Source of the DNA: Ignisphaera sp.
Lineage (GTDB): Archaea; Thermoproteota; Thermoprotei_A; Sulfolobales; Ignisphaeraceae
Direction: 5' to 3'
NCBI GenBank assembly: GCA_038735125.1
Contig: JAVYNU010000001.1
Span: 522,986 to 586,985 of the forward strand
Length of the DNA stretch: 64,000 nucleotides
The notes under the pieces were generated by a model that did no database searches, was not told the DNA's origin, and worked only from the letters and a program-made list of their open reading frames with translations. The translations under genes and the position numbers were made by a program. Below, piece by piece: positions 57,022 through 64,000 of the stretch; the first letter of the stretch is position 1, and each line of letters begins with the position of its first letter.

Positions 57022-57846
57022 ATGTTTTTAAGCAGTGGAAACAGAGTTGTAACAATAGATGCAAGTACAAAGGCTTTGGGGAAGGTTATTGCAGAGCAAA
57101 TTGTAAAGGGGTTCACAGGCAGAATAACATATAGGGATGCCTCTAGAAGGGTTTTCATATCAATTGAGATGATTAGGGGGGTTGTACAAGCCTGCAGAGC
57201 TGTTGAGATGGAATATATATTTGAGGGGGGTGAATGCGAGAACATAGCCTCTAATTACTTGTATGCACCTAATGGCTCTATAGAAGTTATAGAGATTGGG
57301 GAAGGGGAAATACTTCGTGATATCATACATTTTCCACATAGCATAGTCTCTGGGAAGGGCAGGCTTATGTCACTGCTTCAAATCAACTTAGGAGAGGTCT
57401 CAAGAAGTGTAGCATCGCTAACTCCTCAAGCACAATCCTCACCTGCTCCAGTTTCGCGGTCCCAGTCTTCTCCTACGAAACAAGAGGTTGCAATTGAGAA
57501 GGCTGCTGAGAGAGCCATGGATATTGCATTCTCAAATGAGTGCATAGACCCGCTAAACCTCTACACAATAGTGAGAAATGGAACAATTCAATCGATAAGC
57601 GAGAAAATTGGTTACCAAGACGCGGTTAAAAGAATTGATGATATTGCAAGAAGCAGGAAGGCAAAGCAGATTTATCTCTCTGCAAATCTCCAAGATGGGG
57701 TGGCAAGGATTGTTATAGACATTGAGAAGAAGGCTATTCATATAGAATTTGAGGATTCGAAAGGAAATTTGTTGTGTGGTAAAGAAGCGGTGAAACAAAT
57801 TGAAAATAAGGAACTATCAAATGCAAAGATATGGATCTTTGAATAG
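57022..57846 (+). CDS. Unknown cytosolic protein, DUF2226-like N-terminal domain
   Basis: A 274-residue protein without signal or membrane segment. The first 110 residues contain LGKVIAEQIVKGFTGRITY and EYIFEGGECENIAS, which resemble the DUF2226/DUF4388 type of domain. A Ser/Pro/Gln-rich linker (about 134-160) leads to a C-terminal alpha/beta domain (about 165-274). A TATA-like TTTTTATATAAAAA (about 56970-56983) lies between it and the divergent prefoldin-like gene. No enzymatic motif is seen; naming is tentative. Confidence 0.55.
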   Translation: MFLSSGNRVVTIDASTKALGKVIAEQIVKGFTGRITYRDASRRVFISIEMIRGVVQACRAVEMEYIFEGGECENIASNYLYAPNGSIEVIEIGEGEILRDIIHFPHSIVSGKGRLMSLLQINLGEVSRSVASLTPQAQSSPAPVSRSQSSPTKQEVAIEKAAERAMDIAFSNECIDPLNLYTIVRNGTIQSISEKIGYQDAVKRIDDIARSRKAKQIYLSANLQDGVARIVIDIEKKAIHIEFEDSKGNLLCGKEAVKQIENKELSNAKIWIFE

Positions 57847-57942
57847 ATTAAACTAGCTAAACACACTATAAATCGCAATATTTCTCGCTTTTCGCTACTT
57901 AAATAGTAATACTATGCTCTATACTAGCAAAAGGCGAGGGTC

Positions 57943-58266
57943 TTGAATAAATGCAATGATGCATGTTTCCACCTGGTAGATATTTTGCTAAGGTTTATGA
58001 GTACTGTAGATGCTTTGTTGAGAGAGGGATATGTTGAAGAGGCGCGTAGGGCTGGGCTAACAGGATACATTGTAGCATCAATACTCTCAGATGCTTATGC
58101 AGAGGCTGGTCTCACAACATCTGATTTTTACAACAAGTTTAGAAGGGTCTTGATAATGTTCAAAGATCTTATATATAGTCTAGACACCGAGACAATATCT
58201 ATAACAGCTATTGAGGGTATTAGAGCTGCATTCGAAGATATTGTTCCTATTGTGGCTGTGGCTTAG
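57943..58266 (+). CDS. Small helical protein of unknown function
   Basis: A 107-residue all-helical protein, no signal or membrane segment and no recognised family. TTG 57943 follows GCGAGGGTC; a TATA-like CTTAAATAGT (about 57897-57906) gives it its own promoter. Its acidic, amphipathic helices (DALLREGYVEEARRAGLTG) look like a small adaptor or a nucleotidyltransferase/HEPN-like partner, which is speculation. It stands between the DUF2226-like gene and the KaiC-like ATPase. Confidence 0.55.
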   Translation: MNKCNDACFHLVDILLRFMSTVDALLREGYVEEARRAGLTGYIVASILSDAYAEAGLTTSDFYNKFRRVLIMFKDLIYSLDTETISITAIEGIRAAFEDIVPIVAVA

Positions 58267-58650
58267 AGAGGGGTTCGGGTCTGTTCATTATTTTTAATTA
58301 CCTCTAAATACTTCTGATTATTTTGCTTCATCCCCTCATCCCTTGTTCTCCCCCTTCCTCTGGTTTCATTCTTCATTGCAGAGGCTCTTTGGGGAGACCC
58401 ATGTCCCCCACATACGCCTGCAATACTCTACCACCTATACACACCCTCTGGCACCCGCCTTGCTAGGCGGATAAACACCTTCATCGGAAACCACACAAAC
58501 AGCTATCAGCATACAATCTTATAGGTTTTCGCCCTCAATAATAGGGGAAAGTGATTAAAATAATTAAAATTCATGAGAAATAATGCAAAACCCTAAACGG
58601 CTGGTCTGTGCTATAAGATAAAATTAAAAGGAGCTTAAATCATTTTATTT
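58267..58650. other. 384-base intergenic region with a GC-rich core
   Basis: 58370-58500 is clearly more GC-rich than typical spacers here and contains the hairpin CCGCC-TTGCTA-GGCGG (58455-58470) and GGGGAGACCCATGTCCCCC (58392-58410), whose ends pair. In a hyperthermophile GC-rich intergenic DNA can mark a structured RNA, on either strand, but I cannot assign a family. A minus-strand frame with one TAG also crosses it. The right end carries the TATA/RBS region of the KaiC-like gene. Confidence 0.3.
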
Positions 58651-58662
58651 TTGGTGACTGTT

Positions 58663-59430
58663 ATGTCTGAAAGGGTAAAGACAGGTATACCAGGATTTGA
58701 CGAGATTTTGTATGGTGGCATACCAAAGAGGAATATTGTGTTGATTAGTGGGGGTCCTGGAACTGGGAAGAGTATACTGAGTCAGCAGTTCATTTGGAGT
58801 GGTCTTCAGATGGGTGAGCCAGGGATATATGTTGTTCTTGAGGAGCACCCAGCGCAAGTTAAGCAGAATATGAGGCAGTTTGGATGGGATGTTACACAGT
58901 TTGAGAAGAAAGGCATGTTTGAAATAGTTGATGCTTTTACTGGTGGAGTTGGGGAATATGCTAAGAGGGAGAAGTATGTTGTTCCAGACCCAACAGATGT
59001 TGGCCACTTAGTGGATGTTATTAGAGATGCTGTCAAAGAGCTCAATGCGCAGAGGGCTGTTATAGACTCTGTCTCAACGCTCTATATCACAAGACCGTCG
59101 ATGGCTAGAGGGGTTGTCATGCAGATAAAGAAGGTTTTGAGTGGATTGGGGGTAACAGCATTTCTAGTTAGCCAGGTATCGGTAACTGAAAGGGGGTTTG
59201 GAGGGCCCGGGGTGGAGCATGCTGCTGACGGTATAGTGAGACTGGATCTTGATGAGATTAATGGTGAGCTTAAGAGAAGCTTGATAGTGTGGAAGATGAG
59301 GGGAACTAGCCACAGCATGAAGAGGCATCCATTCGAGATAACTGATAAGGGTATTATAGTGTACCACAACAAGGTATTGAAAGTGTTTAGAGGAAGCTAT
59401 GAAGAGGTTGCACAGCAGCGAGAGGAGTAG
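58663..59430 (+). CDS. KaiC-like RecA-superfamily ATPase
   Basis: A 255-residue single-domain KaiC homologue with [18 protein letters not shown], Walker [12 protein letters not shown] (about residue 30), catalytic Glu pair VVLEEHPAQ (about 62) and Walker [13 protein letters not shown] (about 140). Archaeal single-domain KaiC proteins act in signalling and filament regulation rather than in a clock; the target is unknown. ATG 58663 is preceded by GGTGA. It is well separated on both sides and likely transcribed alone. Confidence 0.88.
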   Translation: MSERVKTGIPGFDEILYGGIPKRNIVLISGGPGTGKSILSQQFIWSGLQMGEPGIYVVLEEHPAQVKQNMRQFGWDVTQFEKKGMFEIVDAFTGGVGEYAKREKYVVPDPTDVGHLVDVIRDAVKELNAQRAVIDSVSTLYITRPSMARGVVMQIKKVLSGLGVTAFLVSQVSVTERGFGGPGVEHAADGIVRLDLDEINGELKRSLIVWKMRGTSHSMKRHPFEITDKGIIVYHNKVLKVFRGSYEEVAQQREE

Positions 59431-59687
59431 AAAACAATAATAGAATATTGCATGATGTTTATACGTAGCCAAGATCGAACTCCTTAAGACTGTACATGGC
59501 TTTTCAGCAGCTCTTAATGTATATGGCTTGGCAGGTTTAGAATAGACAAAGATTTTTGAACTCTTTTTAGCTTGTGCTCTATTTACTCGCATACCTATAA
59601 AATGATTTCATGTTTCTGTGGTCATAGTCTATATAAGCAAGTTTTGCATTGTCACTGTAGACGATGTGTTCTTGTCTACTGCTTGCG

Positions 59688-59700
59688 AAAGTTTATAAGT
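59688..59700 (+). promoter_or_regulatory. TATA box of the threonine dehydratase gene
   Basis: AGTTTATAAGT predicts transcription from about 59722, which excludes the reading-frame start at 59702 and supports TTG 59750. A second TATA-like CTATATAAGC lies at about 59629-59638. Confidence 0.5.
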
Positions 59701-59749
59701 CTTGGCCCCTCAATTTATTGCCAAGAATAGTTTGCATTGGGGCTGTGCA

Positions 59750-60964
59750 TTGACCAAATTAATCGATGAGGTGTTCAGCTATAGCAGAGATGCACTAAAT
59801 GTTTTATCTGGGAGGGTTCATAGAACGCCACTGGATTTTAGCAGAACATTTTCAAGGTTGAGTGGAAACAGTGTTTATATGAAGCTTGAGAATATGCAGA
59901 AGACGGGCTCTTTCAAGATCAGGGGTGCTTTCTATAAGATTTGGAGGCATTTGGATGATGCTAAGAGGAGAGGTGTTGTAGCAGCTTCTAGTGGCAATCA
60001 TGCGCAGGGAGTTGCATATGCTGCTTCTATTCTAGGTGTTGAAGCGACTATTGTTATGCCCGAAACCACACCTGTTTTCAAGGTCAATGCCACTAGGGGC
60101 TATGGGGCAAGGGTTGTTCTGCATGGCAGTGTGTATGATGATGCTTATAGAAAGGCTTTGGAGATTGCAAGCGAGAACAAGGCCTTGTTTGTCCACCCAT
60201 TCGATGATTTGGAGGTTATAGCTGGGCAGGGTACAATAGGTTTTGAGATTGCTGAGCAGATACAGTCTGTTGACGCTGTTCTTGTTCCTGTGGGTGGTGG
60301 TGGACTAATATCTGGTATTGGAGCTGTTTTGAAGAGGCTTAGACCAGGGGTTAGGATTGTGGGTGTCGAGCCTAGGAATGCGCCGAAATACTCTGTCTCT
60401 AGACAGTATGGGAGAATAGTTGAGGTGGAGCCAGTTCCTTCTCTAGCCGATGCTGTTGTAACCAAGTGTGTTGGTGAAAAAACCTTTGAGATCATGAATG
60501 AGGTTGTAGACGATGTTGTCACAGTTGATGAGGACTCCATTGCGAGGGCTATATATCTCCTCATGGAGAGGTCCAAGATAGTTGTTGAGGGTGCTGGAGC
60601 CCTTCCTCTAGCAGCTCTACTGGAAGGCTATATGCACAACAGTGGAAAGAATGTTGTTTTGGTTGTTAGTGGTGGTAACATAGATTTGACAACGCTTTAC
60701 AGAGTTGTTTTGAGGGGGTTGGCAAGCGATGGCAGGGTGTCTATACTGAGAATGGTTTTGAGGGATTCTCCGGGAGAGCTTCTAAAAGCTCTAAACATAT
60801 TCTATAGATATAGATGCAACATAATAGATGTTAGACACGATAGATACAGCCTATACACACCAGTCGGCTATGCAACAGTTGAGATAGTTTTTGAAGCACC
60901 TGAGCAGAGGGTTGTTGAGGAGCTTAGAAAAGAGCTTGAGAAAAGCTCTATAAAGGTCCTTTGA
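59750..60964 (+). CDS. ilvA: Threonine dehydratase (threonine ammonia-lyase) with C-terminal ACT domain
   Basis: About 404 residues. The PLP lysine lies in KTGSFKIRGAF (about 45-55), with substrate loop SSGNHAQGVAY (about 80), the cofactor phosphate loop PVGGGGLISG (about 180) and LVVSGGNID (about 305). The last 80 residues are an ACT-like regulatory domain (LRDSPGELLKALNIFY). It deaminates threonine to 2-oxobutanoate, first step to isoleucine, or serves threonine breakdown. TTG 59750 is chosen from the promoter position and GGGG eight bases upstream. It converges with the EamA gene, five bases apart. Confidence 0.9.
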   Translation: MTKLIDEVFSYSRDALNVLSGRVHRTPLDFSRTFSRLSGNSVYMKLENMQKTGSFKIRGAFYKIWRHLDDAKRRGVVAASSGNHAQGVAYAASILGVEATIVMPETTPVFKVNATRGYGARVVLHGSVYDDAYRKALEIASENKALFVHPFDDLEVIAGQGTIGFEIAEQIQSVDAVLVPVGGGGLISGIGAVLKRLRPGVRIVGVEPRNAPKYSVSRQYGRIVEVEPVPSLADAVVTKCVGEKTFEIMNEVVDDVVTVDEDSIARAIYLLMERSKIVVEGAGALPLAALLEGYMHNSGKNVVLVVSGGNIDLTTLYRVVLRGLASDGRVSILRMVLRDSPGELLKALNIFYRYRCNIIDVRHDRYSLYTPVGYATVEIVFEAPEQRVVEELRKELEKSSIKVL

Positions 60965-60969
60965 GCGCA

Positions 60970-61854
60970 TCACCAGCTACATGCCGAGCCAGCACCACTA
61001 CTCTTTGCACCACCCCTCGCAGAAACGAATATTGCAAATGTTATTAGAGCCCCGCCAGAAACTCTAACAAGATCTGCTTTCTCGCCATACATGAATATGG
61101 AGAATAGCAGTGCGAAGAAGGGCTCGAGAAGATATATTATAGAGGCTATAGCCGGGTTAACATACTTCTGCCCAATTACCTGTAGATACGAGGCTGCAAC
61201 AGAGCAGGCCACAGCAAGATATACTATGTACAGCCATGTGCCCAAACCTATTGACCTGGGGTTGTCAACTACTAGAGCATATGGTGCTAGAGCCAAAGAT
61301 GGTAGGAACATGCCGTAGAGAAAATCTGTATAGCTTCTAGCAACCCTGCCATACCTAGACACAAGAACTATTTGAGCACCCCATGCAATAGAGCCTGCAA
61401 AAACCATTGCCTCGCCAAAGCCAAAACCACCGCTAGGAGCTGTAACCATGTATAGACCGGCCAAAGCCATTAGAAGAGAGGTCAAGAGATCGAGGCTGTA
61501 GCTCCTCTCAACAAAGGCGCAGTAGACATGGACATGAACAGTATTCAAACCGGTGATAAAAGCGCTTGTAGATGGGAGTGTGTATCTCGTTCCAATACCC
61601 TGGAGAAGAAGACCAAGCATATAAGCTACACCAACAGCCAAACCCCCCACAAAACCCCTGTAATCAAACAAACCTCTAGAAAACCTCAGCAAAACAACAG
61701 GGGTAAGCAGAGCAACCGCAAACAACATCCTATAGAAGGTATAGCCAAAACCAGAAACACTCTCAACAGAAAACTTGATGAAAACAAACGAGCTACCCCA
61801 CAAGACAGTTGCAACAACAAGCAAAGCATAATACAAAAACCTAGAGCCCAACAC
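60970..61854 (-). CDS. EamA/DMT-superfamily transporter
   Basis: About 294 residues from GTG 61854, with ten membrane helices in two repeats (TVLWGSSFVFIKFSVES at the start of the first, AYLAV-type and LLEPFFALLFSIFMYGEKA in the second). A likely metabolite exporter of unknown substrate. The frame is open to 61917, but that extension is a run of Phe and Cys encoded by G/T-only DNA and is unlikely to be real. Distantly similar to the EamA protein at 40996-41859. Confidence 0.82.
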   Translation of the reverse strand: MLGSRFLYYALLVVATVLWGSSFVFIKFSVESVSGFGYTFYRMLFAVALLTPVVLLRFSRGLFDYRGFVGGLAVGVAYMLGLLLQGIGTRYTLPSTSAFITGLNTVHVHVYCAFVERSYSLDLLTSLLMALAGLYMVTAPSGGFGFGEAMVFAGSIAWGAQIVLVSRYGRVARSYTDFLYGMFLPSLALAPYALVVDNPRSIGLGTWLYIVYLAVACSVAASYLQVIGQKYVNPAIASIIYLLEPFFALLFSIFMYGEKADLVRVSGGALITFAIFVSARGGAKSSGAGSACSW

Positions 61855-61958
61855 AAAACACCAGCAAAAACAGAAACAGAAAAGAAAACAAAAATAAGCA
61901 AACATCAAAAGAAACAACTAAAAATAAAAAACCCCACACCACAAACAAACTCTATCTA

Positions 61959-62037
61959 GCGGCGGTCGTCTAGCCTGGTCTAGGACGCCGGCCTCCCAAG
62001 CCGGAGATCCCGGGTTCAAATCCCGGCCGCCGCACCA
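61959..62037 (+). tRNA. tRNA-Gly (anticodon CCC)
   Basis: A full cloverleaf is visible. The acceptor stem GCGGCGG (61959-61965) pairs with CCGCCGC (62027-62033), followed by discriminator A and an encoded CCA (62035-62037). The D arm is GTCT...GGAC, the anticodon stem CCGGC/GCCGG encloses loop CTCCCAA with anticodon CCC at 61995-61997, and the T arm is CCGGG-TTCAAAT-CCCGG. No intron is present. It reads GGG codons. The GC-rich stems stand out from the flanking AT-rich DNA, as expected for a hyperthermophile. Confidence 0.96.
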
Positions 62038-62079
62038 AACAATAGAAAACCTCTGCATATCTCTAGCCTCGTCTTCCTA

Positions 62080-62253
62080 CTACTTCAACTCTTCAACACT
62101 AGCCTCTCCAAAGATCCCAACGTATTCATCGGGAACTTTTCTCACCATTTTCTTGTGGATGAAAACCACTGCCTCCTTTTCATTGACCAGGTCTACAAGC
62201 TCTAAAGGTCTTAAGATGCCATTCTCATAGCGTATACGTATAGCTTTAGCCAC
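62080..62253 (-). CDS. AF2212-like (DUF104) antitoxin, 57 residues
   Basis: Too short for most gene tracks. From GTG 62253 the minus strand encodes VAKAIRIRYENGILRPLELV then DLVNEKEAVVFIHKK, the hallmark of the AF2212/DUF104 antitoxin family (KAIRxxYExGxLxPLExxxL). In such modules it neutralises a VapC-type PIN ribonuclease, usually encoded directly downstream. Here the downstream neighbour is tRNA-Gly, 43 bases away, so no toxin is present. It may be a solitary antitoxin acting in trans, or what is left of a lost pair. Confidence 0.75.
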   Translation of the reverse strand: MAKAIRIRYENGILRPLELVDLVNEKEAVVFIHKKMVRKVPDEYVGIFGEASVEELK

Positions 62254-62268
62254 GCATTCTCAACTCTT

Positions 62269-62400
62269 CTAACGCCCAAGCTTGTAGATTCTGCCTGGGG
62301 CAACCTCCATTATCTAGCCAAGGGCCTCTAGCGAAATCCTACTGCAACAGGCTCTAATCTCCTTAAAGCAATATACAGTAACGTATGCCAAGCCATATAC
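62269..62400 (-). pseudogene. Possible decayed small gene upstream of the antitoxin
   Basis: On the minus strand a frame reads YCFKEIRACCSRISLEALG, then TAG, then IMEVAPGRIYKLGR and TAG. The two halves look like one short protein interrupted by an amber codon. It could be a degraded antitoxin-type or regulator gene; the identity is not recognised and chance is possible. Confidence 0.25.
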
Positions 62401-62488
62401 AGATGCAAAGCGTTGCTTCTCACCTTATTGGCATTTCTTTAGAATATAGTGTCTATGGGCTCTGGCCACAGCTTGGCTTACATTTCTT

Positions 62489-62500
62489 GTTTATAAGTTT
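62489..62500 (+). promoter_or_regulatory. TATA box of the membrane protein gene
   Basis: GTTTATAAGTTT predicts transcription from about 62521, matching ATG 62520 as a leaderless start. Confidence 0.45.
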
Positions 62501-62519
62501 TTCGAATCTGGAATACACA

Positions 62520-63149
62520 ATGGTTTTAAATGGGTGTTGCATCTATGTGTTAGTGGTGTTTGCAGTGACTGGAAACGGGGGGTCGGTAGCCAAGAAAGCT
62601 ATTGACGGTTTGTCTATCTGGTTTGTCGCCTCATCAGTTTTGCTTGGCCTTTCAGCCTCAATAGTAGGTAGCTCTGTTAGAGGGTCTCTGATGGCCGCAG
62701 GCATCACCAATTTTTTATTCAATGTATTGTTGGTTCTCTTCGGTGTTGTGGGGCTCCTGATTTCAGCTACACTAATCTACAATATCCTGTGTATTCTAAG
62801 GAGGTATGGGCTTTTACCCTCTCCTTATAATAGAATACATGGGCTGGATGAGGAGGAGACGATTCACCTTATAAAAGATGTAATATCGCTTTACAGGGGC
62901 TATCGCTGGTACATAGTCTTAGTGGGGATAGTGCTAACAATAACGGGTGTTGTGCTTATAGCACTAATACTACTGGCTGTGAAAGAGGGTGTTAGCGGGG
63001 GGATAGACGCAATCTTGTTTAGATTTGTTGTGGCCACCATATATCTTGGCTATGGTGTTCTAGATCTATACCTCGAGAGAAGAACTATTTTCAGAAGGCT
63101 GGCAAGAGCTAAACAGATAGAAAATGTGCTTTCAAAGTCCATCAAGTAG
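62520..63149 (+). CDS. Four-helix membrane protein of unknown function
   Basis: About 209 residues from ATG 62520. Membrane segments lie at about 5-20 or 28-50, 60-90, 140-165 and 175-195, with a cytoplasmic stretch RRYGLLPSPYNRIHGLDEEET between. No family is recognised. The reading frame extends to 62385, but the TATA box at about 62490 excludes that. The winged-helix gene that follows starts 31 bases after the stop, so the two probably form an operon: a membrane protein with its regulator. Confidence 0.6.
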   Translation: MVLNGCCIYVLVVFAVTGNGGSVAKKAIDGLSIWFVASSVLLGLSASIVGSSVRGSLMAAGITNFLFNVLLVLFGVVGLLISATLIYNILCILRRYGLLPSPYNRIHGLDEEETIHLIKDVISLYRGYRWYIVLVGIVLTITGVVLIALILLAVKEGVSGGIDAILFRFVVATIYLGYGVLDLYLERRTIFRRLARAKQIENVLSKSIK

Positions 63150-63180
63150 CCCCATAAAAATGATATTGCATGTGATAGGA

Positions 63181-63426
63181 ATGAAGCCGAGGCGGAGCAT
63201 CTACGAGATTATCTGGGATATACTAACATACTGTAGAACCCCCAGAAAATTGTCGCAAATATTGCTAGCTTGCAACCTAAACACAAAGACAGCCAAGAGA
63301 TATATAGAGATGCTAGTGAGAAAAGGGCTTCTAATCAAACAAGGGAATGAGTACATGACGACGGACAAGGGACAAGAATATATAAAGCTATTCAACGAAC
63401 TATATAAGAAGATCTTCGAAGAGTAG
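63181..63426 (+). CDS. Winged-helix transcriptional regulator
   Basis: About 81 residues. RRSIYEIIWDILTYC, PRKLSQILLACNLNTKTAKRYIEMLVRKGLL (core NLNTKTAKRYIEML) and NEYMTTDKGQEYI match the small archaeal winged-helix family whose recognition helix follows the SQIL helix and ends with a T-x-KG wing. ATG 63181 is preceded by GTGATAGG; ATG 63160 is an alternative. It probably controls its own operon with the membrane protein upstream. Confidence 0.8.
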   Translation: MKPRRSIYEIIWDILTYCRTPRKLSQILLACNLNTKTAKRYIEMLVRKGLLIKQGNEYMTTDKGQEYIKLFNELYKKIFEE

Positions 63427-63551
63427 AGCAGGCCTAGATTCGCTCTCCTCAAAGCATGTAGATGCCAGCTAAAACGACTCTCTTTCAAACCCTGTATAGA
63501 GGTCTAGCTGCTCACAATCTCTCATCCTCTAGCAATAAGCTCTCCAAATAG
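63427..63551. other. Spacer after the winged-helix gene
   Basis: Contains stop codons in all plus frames and no recognisable gene; it may be the eroded 5' part of the pseudogene that follows. Confidence 0.35.
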
Positions 63552-63857
63552 TTTCTAGCCAAAGGATTTGAAGAATATGTTGAAACCAAGATTGAGAAAA
63601 GCATGGGGGTGGGTCTATGAGTACCACCGTCCATAGGCTAAAGGGGGTACAAGGTTTATTACAAGACCTTCACAGAAATTGTTAGAACTGTTGATGGTGC
63701 CGATCTAGAGGTTAGACGGGGGTTCTGGGCATTATCGATGAAAGTGGCTGGGCATCCCAAGCTTATACTGAGATGTTGCAAGTGTGAGCCTAGGCAAATG
63801 GTTTTATGGTGATAGAGTTTTTGAGTTCTCCAAGCAATACATTTTGTTGTGGGCTCT
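63552..63857 (+). pseudogene. Decayed protein-coding gene of unknown family
   Basis: One plus-strand frame encodes FLAKGFEEYVETKIEKSMG, then TGA (63618) and TAA (63636), then continues YKVYYKTFTEIVRTVDGADLE and RRGFWALSMKVAGHPKLIL. Near 63775 the coding signal shifts to the next frame, SLGKWFYGDRVFEFSKQYIL. The protein-like character of all pieces in order, with two stops and a frameshift, points to a gene that has been inactivated. The family is not recognised. It lies directly before the endonuclease IV gene. Confidence 0.55.
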
Positions 63858-64000
63858 ATGCCAAGGGACGTTCCAAAGCTTTTCATAGGCACGGCTGGTA
63901 TACCCAATTCGACTCCTAGGAAGTCTACGCCTAATGGTGTTAGGAGGGTTTGGGAGCTTGGCTTAGACGCTATGGAGATAGAGTTTGTTAGGGGTGTTAG
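63858..64000 (+). CDS. Endonuclease IV/xylose-isomerase-like TIM-barrel protein (5' part only)
   Basis: From ATG 63858 the frame runs off the window edge after 47 codons. LFIGTAGIPNSTPRKSTPNG and VRRVWELGLDAMEIEFVRGV match the start of archaeal deoxyribonuclease IV-type proteins (AP endonuclease family 2), where the GTAGIP strand and ELGLDAMEIEFVRGV helix-strand form the first barrel units. Such enzymes cut DNA at abasic sites, though some members are sugar isomerases. Only the N-terminus can be judged. Confidence 0.75.
   Translation, partial: MPRDVPKLFIGTAGIPNSTPRKSTPNGVRRVWELGLDAMEIEFVRGV

Noticed and set aside
58360..58385. Minus-strand GAATGAAAC resembling the end of a CRISPR repeat
   Set aside because: Single occurrence, no second copy or regular spacing nearby, so there is no array.
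61528..61959. Plus-strand 143-codon frame rich in Lys/Asn/Gln
   Set aside because: Caused by the A/C-rich antisense of the EamA gene and its upstream spacer; no protein-like pattern.

Overview
The window looks like a piece of a hyperthermophilic archaeal chromosome of the Thermoproteota (Crenarchaeota), closest in flavour to Desulfurococcales/Ignisphaera-type organisms. The reasons are AT-rich DNA with many TTG/GTG starts, TATA boxes about 25 bases before the first gene of each transcription unit, GGTG/GAGGTG ribosome-binding sites in front of internal genes, a class III pilin signal peptide, KaiC-like and NitrOD5-like proteins, Thr-rich surface stalks and a tRNA gene with encoded CCA. The species assignment is inference from content only.

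1-16.9 kb is a plant-polysaccharide island. It holds a secreted rhamnogalacturonan lyase (PL11, running off the left edge and absent from the supplied reading-frame list), an alkaline-phosphatase-superfamily enzyme, an unknown probable beta-propeller protein, a complete Opp/Dpp-type ABC importer (two permeases, two ATPases, one anchored binding protein), a PfkB sugar kinase and a large membrane-anchored clan GH-A glycosidase. The lyase, the binding protein and the glycosidase share Thr/Val-rich stalks, suggesting a cell-surface depolymerise-capture-import-phosphorylate chain.

17.2-27 kb carries two independent MoxR ATPase units that point toward each other: MoxR/DUF4129-like/membrane/DUF4350/DUF58 on the plus strand and MoxR/VWA on the minus strand, with an HEVSH metallopeptidase gene between. 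27-36 kb is a minus-strand module of an M28 peptidase, a MacB/FtsX-type permease, a 1571-residue surface protein with repeated domains and an ABC ATPase, with a divergent PadR regulator and a perfect palindrome in the surface-protein promoter.

36-47.6 kb is mixed housekeeping and membrane functions: a GlcNAc-1-P transferase-like protein, a phosphoesterase, a second PadR gene with an ABC-2 exporter, MarC, EamA, a DUF84 NTPase, a coiled-coil-anchored subtilisin, a HAD hydrolase and Sua5. 47.6-56.5 kb is a type IV pilus-like locus: secreted beta-propeller protein, pilin, secretion ATPase, double-length platform protein and a 1222-residue anchored protein with six tandem repeats. 56.5-64 kb has three small uncharacterised proteins, a KaiC-like ATPase, threonine dehydratase, a second EamA transporter, tRNA-Gly(CCC), a lone AF2212-type antitoxin gene, a membrane protein with a winged-helix regulator, a decayed gene and the start of an endonuclease IV gene.

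A base-composition oddity crosses the window: patches of about 150-500 bases in which one strand is almost purely A/C or G/T at silent sites, on both gene strands and also in intergenic DNA.
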